Notes: generated from the letters alone by a model not told the origin. A stretch of DNA of 5,541 nt from Candidatus Campbellbacteria bacterium RIFCSPLOWO2_02_35_12 (GCA_001774455.1 MFAC01000028.1:1-5541); one strand, 5' to 3'. Positions 1 through 5,454 are shown, numbered from the stretch's first letter. Program-made: numbers and translations.

Positions 1-1172
1 TTCATATTTTTTACAATTATTGTTCCGTCAATCGCTTCTCGGGAACCCATTATGATTGTGTATGGAACATTAAAATATTGCGCTAATGCGAGTTGAGATA
101 CGAGCTTATCATTGTAAAGCGAATGATAGACGGGAATGTTTGCTCTTCTTAAGATGTCCATAATGAGCAGACTTTTCAGTTTTGCTTCATAACCAAGCTG
201 GACAAAATAAATTTTTGGTTTTTTGCTTTTTTTTAATAAATTTAATTCTCTCTTTTTTATTCCTTTTTTGTCAAATTCAAACACTATTCCAACCGCAGGC
301 GCGTTTATATTAAACATATTTTTTATAATTTCATCACAGCGACCGCCCTTTGCCAGTACGGATATGTCGCCGTCTTCGCCATCTTGAGTCTGCCGTATTT
401 CAAACAATGTTTGCGAATGATAATCACTGTTTCCTATAAGAAAATTATCTATTTTATACGACACCCCGATGGTTTCTAAGTATTCAATTATTTCACCAAG
501 ATGTTTTCTGCTATTATCTGAAAGAAATCCCATTGATTGAGGTATATTTTCAAGCAGGTGATGATTTTCCGCGTTTAATTGATTATACGCGCCAAAGATG
601 TCTTTTTTTATAAGAGGTCTTATTTGAGCCGGTAGGGCATTTATATTTTTTCTAAAATATAAATTAAGCTCGCGAATAAATTGCAAAGACGAATCTTTGT
701 CTCCGATACTGTTTATATATACACAATTTTTTGTAATACCAATTTCTTCTAAAATTGCGGATGCGGTTTTTAATATAAGCGCTTCAGCAATACTATTTTC
801 CACACCGGTAGCGACAAGTTCAAATTTAAGCGTATTATTATTTGTATTTATATTATTGTGATGAATTAAAACGGGTCCATCGGACGGCAGTAAATTATAA
901 TCAAATGCTATTTTAAGCGCGGAGAATATTTCATTATCAAAAACGCTTTTCTCAAGATTTTTCGTCCTATTTTTAATTTGCTTTGAATTTTGTTTTATGG
1001 AAGATAAAGAAGATGATTTTTCTGTCTCATTTTGTTTTAGATAATCGGAATATTTTTTCTGCCGCGCGGCTATTTTTTCCACATTATCAAAACCATAATA
1101 TGATGCCGTATGTATTGCTTTTTTTAACACATCAGAAGGTCGTAAATTTGCGGTTATTTCTGTTGAAATCAT
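1..1172 (-). CDS. HisRS-like protein (class II aaRS paralogue), probably catalytically inactive; C-terminus cut by window edge
   Basis: About 390 residues are visible; a HisRS is about 420, so only the last few tens are missing. The fold is recognisable in order: an N-terminal helical stretch (about 10-35), a low-complexity Ser/Lys/Asn stretch (about 45-80), the motif 2 region (92-126, with KFELVATGVE matching the HisRS QFGVE strand), the INSIGDK segment, the HisRS-specific region (245-257), LAKGGRCDE (273-281, cf. GGGRYD) and an HGTP anticodon-binding domain (about 319 onward, VQLGYEAK). The catalytic arginines are gone: motif 2 FRYER reads LIHHN (102-106), LVRGLDYY reads LIGNSDYH (245-252), and motif 3 has EF instead of ER (299-300). 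It therefore probably cannot activate histidine; a tRNA-binding or regulatory role is inferred. HisZ is an alternative, but no his genes are seen. The start is the ATG 14 nt after the lepB stop, without a Shine-Dalgarno; the two genes look cotranscribed. Confidence 0.8.
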   Translation of the reverse strand, partial: MISTEITANLRPSDVLKKAIHTASYYGFDNVEKIAARQKKYSDYLKQNETEKSSSLSSIKQNSKQIKNRTKNLEKSVFDNEIFSALKIAFDYNLLPSDGPVLIHHNNINTNNNTLKFELVATGVENSIAEALILKTASAILEEIGITKNCVYINSIGDKDSSLQFIRELNLYFRKNINALPAQIRPLIKKDIFGAYNQLNAENHHLLENIPQSMGFLSDNSRKHLGEIIEYLETIGVSYKIDNFLIGNSDYHSQTLFEIRQTQDGEDGDISVLAKGGRCDEIIKNMFNINAPAVGIVFEFDKKGIKKRELNLLKKSKKPKIYFVQLGYEAKLKSLLIMDILRRANIPVYHSLYNDKLVSQLALAQYFNVPYTIIMGSREAIDGTIIVKNM

Positions 1173-1186
1173 ATTTTATGTTTTTG

Positions 1187-1732
1187 TTAATCGTTATATC
1201 CGGGTTTTATACCGATTTTATTCAGAGGAAACAATCTTAAAAAAGCTTTACCAACAATAAACTTTTCATCAAGAGGACCCCATACCCTTGAATCCGAACT
1301 ATGCATTCTGTTATCTCCCATAACAAAATATTCATTATCGCCAAGCACTGCGGTGAACAAATCATCAGTTTTTTCTTTTATATACGACTCTTTAACTATA
1401 AATCCTTCAGAGGAAGCGTTATTTTTAATAAATACTTCCCCATCTATCATTTCTACCGTCTCTCCCGGCAGTCCCACTATTCTTTTTATAAAAAATGTGG
1501 ATAAATTGTTCGGATATTTAAAAATAACAACTTCGCCGCGCTTTGGTTTTTCAAATCTGTAACTTATCTGGTCAACTATAAGATATTGTTTTGTTTGGAA
1601 TGTCGGCTCCATTGAACTTCCGCTTACGATAAACGGCTGAGCTATGAATATTCGTATCGGCGCGACAATCAGAATCGCAATGAGTGAAAATTTCAGAACT
1701 TCTTTAAAGAGATTTTCTTTTTTAGGTTCCAT
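1187..1732 (-). CDS. lepB: Signal peptidase I
   Basis: Membrane-bound serine/lysine protease (family S26) that removes signal peptides from exported preproteins on the outer face of the cytoplasmic membrane. The 181-residue protein is of the short bacterial type. One N-terminal membrane anchor is visible (about 15-36, FSLIAILIVAPIRIFIAQPF). Box B SGSSMEPT carries the nucleophile Ser40. Box D KRIVGLPGE carries the general base Lys83. Box E, GDNRMHSSDSR followed by VWG (139-152), is intact, so the enzyme should be active. The ATG is chosen because it gives the usual short basic cytosolic tail before the membrane segment and lies 8 nt after a consensus -10. It is the first gene of a minus-strand pair with the HisRS-like gene and is divergent from pth. 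Confidence 0.97.
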   Translation of the reverse strand: MEPKKENLFKEVLKFSLIAILIVAPIRIFIAQPFIVSGSSMEPTFQTKQYLIVDQISYRFEKPKRGEVVIFKYPNNLSTFFIKRIVGLPGETVEMIDGEVFIKNNASSEGFIVKESYIKEKTDDLFTAVLGDNEYFVMGDNRMHSSDSRVWGPLDEKFIVGKAFLRLFPLNKIGIKPGYND

Positions 1733-1740
1733 TTATGTTT

Positions 1741-1769
1741 ATTATACTAAAAATATTTATTTGACGCAA
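1741..1769 (-). promoter_or_regulatory. lepB promoter, leaderless type
   Basis: On the minus strand, TTGCGT (1769-1764) and a perfect TATAAT (1746-1741) are separated by exactly 17 bp. Only 8 nt (AAACATAA) lie between the -10 and the lepB ATG, so transcription should begin at or within about two bases of the start codon, giving a leaderless mRNA. The call is made on consensus match and spacing only. Confidence 0.72.
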
Positions 1770-1827
1770 GAGAAAAACTATGATACAAAAATAAAATCAA
1801 AATACAAAGATAAAATTACTGATGATG

Positions 1828-1833
1828 TATAAT
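1828..1833 (+). promoter_or_regulatory. Candidate -10 for pth, upstream of palindromic element copy 1
   Basis: A perfect TATAAT on the plus strand, preceded by no clear -35 box. If used, transcription would begin near 1840, one base before the long palindrome at 1841-1942, and the whole hairpin would form the 5' end of the pth transcript. A second weak option lies further upstream (TTGACG 1761-1766, 17 bp, TACAAA 1784-1789). AT-rich sequence gives such matches by chance, so confidence is low. Confidence 0.35.
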
Positions 1834-1840
1834 TTATCTT

Positions 1841-1942
1841 GAATTACGAAACGCAAAAATTTAGGTCCTCGGGTCGCAAAATCTCTTTGTCTTCTAAATG
1901 TTTTTGCTCAACCAGACCATAAATTTTTGCGTTTCGTAATTC
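1841..1942 (+). repeat. 102-bp palindromic element, copy 1
   Basis: A perfect 23-bp inverted repeat (1841-1863 with 1920-1942) encloses 56 nt. After a one-base bulge (A1919) the stem continues with GGTC (1864-1867) pairing GACC (1915-1918). Inside the loop GCAAAA (1876-1881) can pair TTTTGC (1902-1907). A second copy lies at 5317-5419 in the opposite orientation, with the interior about 84% identical. It sits in the divergent gap between lepB and pth, ending 34 nt before the pth ATG. It could be a MITE/REP-like non-autonomous repeat or a structured leader RNA. No open reading frame with a start codon is conserved between the copies. Confidence 0.9.
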
Positions 1943-1951
1943 ACAGTAATT

Positions 1952-1957
1952 TATATT
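1952..1957 (+). promoter_or_regulatory. Alternative candidate -10 for pth, downstream of copy 1
   Basis: TATATT lies 19 nt before the preferred pth ATG at 1977, which would give a leader of roughly a dozen bases without the palindrome. TTGCGT at 1927-1932, inside the right arm of copy 1, is a possible -35 but with a 19-bp spacer. This competes with the TATAAT at 1828-1833; sequence alone does not decide between them. Confidence 0.28.
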
Positions 1958-1976
1958 TTGTATTTTGCCTAAAATT

Positions 1977-2564
1977 ATGTTTTATATTATCGGTCTTGGC
2001 AATCCTGGAGAAGAATATAAAAACAGTCGCCATAATACGGGTGTTCTTTCTGTTGAACATTTTGCAAAGAAAAATGATATGAAAGTTTTTAACGCCGACA
2101 AGAGAATTAAAGCGATTGTTTCAATGGGAAAAATTGGAAAAGAAAAAACAATGCTTATTTTACCGCAGACATTTATGAATAAATCAGGTTTATCCGCAGG
2201 GAAGGTCATAATAAGCGGAAAAAAAGCGGAAAATCTTATTGTGATTTATGACGACCTTGCTCTGCCGCTTGGGAAATTTAGAATTTCTTTTGGCCGCGGC
2301 TCAGGCGGACATAAAGGAGCGGAATCGGTTGCGCGCGCTGTAAAGACAAAAGATTTTATACGCGTTCGCATAGGCATAGCCCAATCTACTCTGTCTGGGA
2401 AAATTAAAAAAATGAAGAGCGAAAAAGATATAATCAATTTTATACTTGGTGATTTTAGTAAAAAAGAAATATTTATGCTTAAAACGGTCTTTAAGAATGT
2501 TACGGGAGCGCTTGAAATTATTATAAAAGAGGGAAGAGCGAAAGCGATGAATATTTATAATTAG
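1977..2564 (+). CDS. pth: Peptidyl-tRNA hydrolase
   Basis: Cytosolic esterase that releases the peptide from peptidyl-tRNAs dropped by stalled ribosomes, recycling the tRNA. The 195-residue length is normal. Visible family motifs are GLGNPG (6-11), SRHNTG with catalytic His19, PQTFMNKSG with Asn68, YDDLALP with Asp92 (the E. coli Asp93 position), GGHKG (110-114) and RVRIGI, then FILGDFSKKE near the end. At the substrate-contacting position Asn114 of E. coli Pth this protein has Lys113 (GGHNG to GGHKG). The ATG at 1977 is preferred over the upstream TTG at 1965 because MFYIIGLGNPG matches the usual compact N-terminus. No Shine-Dalgarno is visible. It is divergent from lepB and followed by the WG-like gene, which has its own promoter. 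Confidence 0.97.
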   Translation: MFYIIGLGNPGEEYKNSRHNTGVLSVEHFAKKNDMKVFNADKRIKAIVSMGKIGKEKTMLILPQTFMNKSGLSAGKVIISGKKAENLIVIYDDLALPLGKFRISFGRGSGGHKGAESVARAVKTKDFIRVRIGIAQSTLSGKIKKMKSEKDIINFILGDFSKKEIFMLKTVFKNVTGALEIIIKEGRAKAMNIYN

Positions 2565-2592
2565 TAGTATAGGTTAAATTGTGAAAAAATGG

Positions 2593-2631
2593 GAGTTTCG
2601 TAATCCACAGACAAAAGATTGCGGAAATCTC
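2593..2631 (+). repeat. Imperfect hairpin downstream of pth, possible remnant of the palindromic element
   Basis: GAGTTTCGTAATC (2593-2605) pairs with GATTGCGGAAATCTC (2617-2631), giving 13 pairs including one G-T wobble, with two single-base bulges and an 11-nt loop. The segment 2595-2610 matches 1931-1946, the right end and flank of palindromic copy 1, at 15 of 16 bases. No T-run follows, so an intrinsic terminator is doubtful. Its right arm overlaps the -35 region of the next gene's promoter. Confidence 0.5.
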
Positions 2632-2636
2632 AAATA

Positions 2637-2645
2637 TGTTATAAT
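2637..2645 (+). promoter_or_regulatory. Extended -10 promoter of the WG-like repeat gene
   Basis: TGTTATAAT is a perfect extended -10 (TGnTATAAT). A -35 is weak (TTGCGG at 2619-2624, 15-bp spacer), which extended -10 promoters tolerate. Predicted transcription start is near 2652, giving a leader of about 50 nt before the ATG at 2705. Confidence 0.6.
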
Positions 2646-2652
2646 AAAGACA

Positions 2653-2689
2653 TTATCAACCTTCTTGTTTATATTAATTAAGAAGATAA
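2653..2689 (+). other. Possible 5'-end mRNA hairpin in the WG-like gene leader
   Basis: TTATC (2653-2657) and TTCTT (2662-2666) pair with AAGAA (2680-2684) and GATAA (2685-2689): ten base pairs, a 4-nt bulge and a 13-nt loop. It would begin at the predicted transcript 5' end and could stabilise the mRNA. All but two of the pairs are A-T, so it is weak and may be chance. Confidence 0.3.
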
Positions 2690-2704
2690 TAAGAAAACAA
2701 AAAT

Positions 2705-3868
2705 ATGGAAAAATTTGGAAGAGAACATTTTAAAGAAACAACAGACGCAATTGAAACTGCTGAAAGGTCGCTTCAAGAAAACACGGAAATAACATCAGAG
2801 TTAAAAAAGAAGCTCGCAGAACTACTCATTACAAAAGAAACTGTCTCCAAAGGTGAAATCATCGCGCTCGCAGAGCGTATAGAGAAAGAAGTGGGGAAGA
2901 GAGAGAAAAGCGATGTCTCGCTTCAAAAAGCCCAAAAAAGATATGATATATTTTTTGAAGAGATGCGGGACCACGCCATAGTGGAAGACAAACTGCGCGA
3001 TATTTTGAAAGAGGCAATCAAAAAAGAAGACTATGAGGGGATAATTGAAATCGCAGAAAGACTTAAACGACACGATACTCTAAAAAAAGACCCCGAAAAA
3101 TTTGATATGCAAGGCACGCAAGAGCTTTACGAGAAGTTTGCTTCACAATTCAAATACATCGGAGGATTTGTGGAAGGTAAAGCGCTGGCTCAGCTTGATA
3201 ATGACAGGTATGCATTCATAGACCATAACGATAAGATAGTTTCAAAGGAGTATAAAAGGGCAAGATCATACTCGGAAGGTAAAGCGCCGGTTCAGCTTGA
3301 CAATGACAGGCGGGTATTCATAGACCATAACGATAAGATAGTTTCAAAGGAGTATAAATGGGCAAGCTCATACTCGGAAGATAAAGCGCCGGTTCAGCTT
3401 GATAATAACAGGTGGGTATTCATAGACCATAACGATAAGATAGTTTCAAAGGAGTATGAATGGGCAAACTCATACTCGGAAAGTAAAGCGCTGGCTCAGC
3501 TTGATAATAACAGGTATGTATTCATAGACCATGACGATAAGATAGTTTCAAAGGAGTATAAAGATGCAAGCTCATACTCGGAAGGTAAAGCGCTGGTTCA
3601 GCTTGATAATGACAGGTTGGTATTCATAGACCATGACGATAAGATAGTTTCAAAGGAGTATAAAGGGGCAAACCCATACTCGGAAGGTAAAGCGCTGGCT
3701 CAGCTTGATAATAACAGGTATGCATTCATAGACCATGACGATAAGATAGTTTCAAAGGAGTATAAATGGGCAAGCTCATACTCGGAAGATAAAGCGCCGG
3801 TTCAGCTTGATAATGACAGGCATGCATTTATAGACCATGACGGCAAGATTATTAACTTTAAGAAATAG
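2705..3868 (+). CDS. Coiled-coil protein with WG-like tandem repeats
   Basis: A 387-residue protein with two parts. Residues 1 to about 150 are highly charged and helix-forming, with heptad-like stretches (for example 15-70), and have neither a signal peptide nor a membrane segment, so it is probably cytosolic. Residues 159-383 are seven units of 34 residues (the last cut to 25) of the type KAxxQLDNxRxxFIDHxDKIVSKEYKxAxSYSE. The pattern (FIDxxxKIVxxxY, then YSEGKA) matches the WG beta-repeat family (WG_beta_rep), though the family's Trp-Gly pair is replaced by variable residues. Residues 150-158 (KYIGGFVEG) look like a worn half-repeat before the array. WG repeats are seen in many bacterial proteins of unsettled function; a binding scaffold is a guess. 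It has its own promoter and converges with rpsA. The start has no Shine-Dalgarno. Confidence 0.88.
   Translation: MEKFGREHFKETTDAIETAERSLQENTEITSELKKKLAELLITKETVSKGEIIALAERIEKEVGKREKSDVSLQKAQKRYDIFFEEMRDHAIVEDKLRDILKEAIKKEDYEGIIEIAERLKRHDTLKKDPEKFDMQGTQELYEKFASQFKYIGGFVEGKALAQLDNDRYAFIDHNDKIVSKEYKRARSYSEGKAPVQLDNDRRVFIDHNDKIVSKEYKWASSYSEDKAPVQLDNNRWVFIDHNDKIVSKEYEWANSYSESKALAQLDNNRYVFIDHDDKIVSKEYKDASSYSEGKALVQLDNDRLVFIDHDDKIVSKEYKGANPYSEGKALAQLDNNRYAFIDHDDKIVSKEYKWASSYSEDKAPVQLDNDRHAFIDHDGKIINFKK
3179..3865 (+). repeat. Tandem array of 102-bp coding repeats, six full units plus one partial
   Basis: Units begin at 3179, 3281, 3383, 3485, 3587, 3689 and 3791, each 102 bp (34 codons) except the last (75 bp before the stop). 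Spacing is exact with no indels. Among the six full units, 11 codon columns differ by amino acid (3, 4, 9, 11, 12, 17, 26, 27, 29, 30 and 34) and only one (column 7, GAT/GAC) differs silently. This near identity implies recent unit duplication or gene conversion. Confidence 0.97.
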
Positions 3869-3913
3869 AAAAATTTACTGTCTATACATCTAAAATTTAC
3901 ACACACGGACATC

Positions 3914-3929
3914 AAGCGCCTAAGCGCTT
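3914..3929. terminator. Small GC hairpin between convergent genes, weak terminator candidate
   Basis: AAGCGC (3914-3919), loop CTAA, GCGCTT (3924-3929) form a perfect 6-bp stem 45 nt after the WG-like gene stop and about 100 nt after the rpsA stop on the other strand. A second short hairpin (GTTTT 3940-3944 with AAAAC 3950-3954) follows. Neither has a proper T-tract, so termination is only suggested by position between converging genes. Confidence 0.3.
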
Positions 3930-3978
3930 ATAAGTAATCGTTTTGTCAGAAAACCACTAAAGTTGTTACCAAATAGAT

Positions 3979-3987
3979 TTATCCACA
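3979..3987 (+). other. Single perfect DnaA-box 9-mer
   Basis: TTATCCACA is identical to the strong E. coli DnaA box and lies in the convergent gap between the WG-like gene and rpsA. No second box, AT-rich unwinding cluster or dnaA/dnaN gene is seen nearby, so an origin is not supported. It may be an isolated DnaA site or a chance match. Confidence 0.3.
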
Positions 3988-4028
3988 CGCCGCAAACATC
4001 TTCTCACGCAACAAGGTTTTAATCAAAC

Positions 4029-5216
4029 CTAATCTTCTTTTTGATACGAAAGTGTCATCTTTTGTTCTTTCGGTTCAAATATGATAATTTTAAATTTATA
4101 TGTCTTGCCGAGTTCAAGTATTTTTCTAAGGTCGTTTTCGTCTTTAAATTCAGATATATGTATAAGTCCCGCGACGCCCTCCTCAATTGACGCAAGCGCT
4201 CCATGTTTATTGTATTTAATTATCACGCCGGTTACGATATCATCTTTTTTGTATTTTTTTGAGGCTTCTTTCCAGGGATTTTCTTTTAAAGCTTTTATAG
4301 AAAGTGAGATTTTGTCGTTTTTTATTTCAATTATTTTGACTTTAACTTTGTCTCCGACTGAGAACAGCGCTCGGGGGTCATCAACAAGCCCCCATTCTAT
4401 TTCAGATATATGGACAAGCCCCTCAAGATTTTCTTCCAATTTTACAAATACTCCGAAGTCAACCGTTCCCGTTACTTCTCCCTCCAATTCATCGCCAACT
4501 TCATATTTATTGATTATTTTTTCCACATCTTTTTTTTCAGGATTTTTTTCAGAGAAGATTAATTTACCGTCTTTTGAGTCTACCGCAATTATTGATACGG
4601 AAAGTTTTCTTCCGACAAGTTTTTTTAGTTCATTTAAGATTTTCTCTTTGTCGCCATCTTCAATTTTCGGATAATGCTCGCTTTTTAACTGTGAGGCGGG
4701 AAGAAACCCTTGTATGTTCTGCCATTCCAAGATAAGCCCCCCTTTATTTGCTTCTTTGATAGGCGCTTCAAATATAGTTTTATTTGCTATGGCATGCTCC
4801 GCCTCGCTCCATATAAGAGCTTGTCTGGCTTCTTTAAGCGACAACTCTATATACCCGTCTTTATTTGTGTTTTTATCAATAATTTTTGCCGCGATATTGT
4901 CTCCTATATTTACTTTTCGCAACACATCGCTTGCTTGCAAAAATTCTTTTCCGTAAATAATACCGGTGCCGAACGGATGCAGGTCAATAAACACGCTTGA
5001 TTTTTCAATATCAATTACAGGACCTTCAACAAGGTCTCCCACATCAGGCGGTGGCGGAGTATCATTTAAAAGTTTTGCCATCCCGCTGTCTTTTTTGCCG
5101 TTTTGTTTTTTTAATTTTATTTTAGATAAATTACTTATATCTTTATCTTTTTTTAAATCATCATCGTTAATTTTATTTATTGTTTTATCTTCCAAAGTTT
5201 TTGTTTCTGTTATCAT
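4029..5216 (-). CDS. rpsA: 30S ribosomal protein S1, four S1 domains
   Basis: RNA-binding protein of the small ribosomal subunit that helps load mRNA during initiation. The 395 residues contain four OB-fold S1 domains: about 57-130 (VGDLVEGPVIDI), 147-225 (degenerate, with IQGFLPASQL), 238-310 (VGDELEGEVTGTVDFGVFV, EGLVHISEIEWG, ISLSIKAL) and 324-392 (AGLIHISEF, MTLSYQK). Domain 3, followed by KENPWKEA, is the most canonical and marks it as S1 rather than another S1-domain protein. A Lys/Asp-rich, probably disordered tail of about 45 residues precedes MAKLL at 46, where shorter homologues could begin, so translation from an internal start is possible. The four-domain architecture is shorter than the six-domain E. 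coli protein. It converges with the WG-like gene and is divergent from the MBL-fold gene, with palindromic copy 2 lying 100 bp upstream of its ATG. Confidence 0.95.
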   Translation of the reverse strand: MITETKTLEDKTINKINDDDLKKDKDISNLSKIKLKKQNGKKDSGMAKLLNDTPPPPDVGDLVEGPVIDIEKSSVFIDLHPFGTGIIYGKEFLQASDVLRKVNIGDNIAAKIIDKNTNKDGYIELSLKEARQALIWSEAEHAIANKTIFEAPIKEANKGGLILEWQNIQGFLPASQLKSEHYPKIEDGDKEKILNELKKLVGRKLSVSIIAVDSKDGKLIFSEKNPEKKDVEKIINKYEVGDELEGEVTGTVDFGVFVKLEENLEGLVHISEIEWGLVDDPRALFSVGDKVKVKIIEIKNDKISLSIKALKENPWKEASKKYKKDDIVTGVIIKYNKHGALASIEEGVAGLIHISEFKDENDLRKILELGKTYKFKIIIFEPKEQKMTLSYQKED

Positions 5217-5300
5217 AATTTATTCACGAGAAGTGTCCTTTTGTCTGAAAATATCTTTTTTGTTTCAAAAGGGATTAATCTTCGCGCAATATTTTGAATA

Positions 5301-5454
5301 ATACTATACGATTCTTGAATTACTAAATATAAAAATTTATGGTCTATATTGAGCAAAAACATTTAGAAGATAAAGAGGCTTTGCGATTTTAGGACCTAAA
5401 TTTTTACATTTCGTAATTTATAGATACGATATAATTCAAGGATACTATATGATT
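5301..5454. repeat. Direct repeats and short terminal inverted repeats framing copy 2
   Basis: ATACTATACGATT (5301-5313) and ATACTATATGATT (5442-5454) match at 12 of 13 bases. Immediately inside them are CTTGAATTA (5314-5322) and its exact reverse complement TAATTCAAG (5432-5440). Direct repeats outside inverted termini are the layout left by transposition. The same CTTGAATTAC end sequence also begins copy 1 (1838-1847), supporting it as an element boundary. Thirteen base pairs is long for a target duplication, so an ancestral local duplication is also possible. Each direct repeat contains TATAGT on the minus strand, a possible -10 for rpsA. Confidence 0.55.
5317..5419 (-). repeat. 103-bp palindromic element, copy 2
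   Basis: Arms 5317-5339 and 5397-5419 are inverted repeats: 20 Watson-Crick pairs, one G-T wobble and two mismatches of 23. Read on the minus strand, the interior (5396-5340) aligns to copy 1 with about nine changes, including a one-base indel, and keeps the GGTC/GACC pair, the GCAAA/TTTGC pair and an unbroken 23-nt core. Two C-G pairs in the copy 1 stem are T-A pairs here, changed on both arms. Sense orientation toward rpsA is the same as that of copy 1 toward pth. Confidence 0.9.

Noticed and set aside
1..1172. Annotation as a functional histidine-tRNA ligase (hisS)
   Set aside because: Motif 2, the HisRS-specific arginine and the motif 3 arginine are all absent in the visible sequence, so a catalytic assignment is not supported.
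983..1240. Plus-strand 85-residue open frame overlapping the HisRS-like gene and the lepB end
   Set aside because: It lies antisense to both genes, resembles no family and is explained by complementary AT-rich codons.
1864..1965. Short peptide reading through the palindromic element on the minus strand (…VEQKHLEDKE…)
   Set aside because: The second copy has a one-base indel and an early stop in the corresponding frame, there is no shared start codon, and the arms are constrained by pairing instead.
1965..1976. Upstream TTG start for pth, adding four residues
   Set aside because: The ATG at 1977 gives the standard family N-terminus (MFYIIGLGNPG); the extension is unconserved in style and has no ribosome binding site.
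2593..2631. Intrinsic terminator of pth
   Set aside because: The stem is bulged and followed by A-rich sequence and a promoter, without a T-tract.
3179..3865. 102-bp periodic repeats as a CRISPR or other non-coding array
   Set aside because: Periodicity is exactly 34 codons inside one open frame, differences fall at codon positions that change residues, and there are no unique spacers.
4081..4674. Plus-strand open frames inside rpsA, and similar ones inside lepB and pth
   Set aside because: They are antisense shadows of strong family-matched genes, have Ser/Phe/Ile-rich low-complexity translations and lack promoters.
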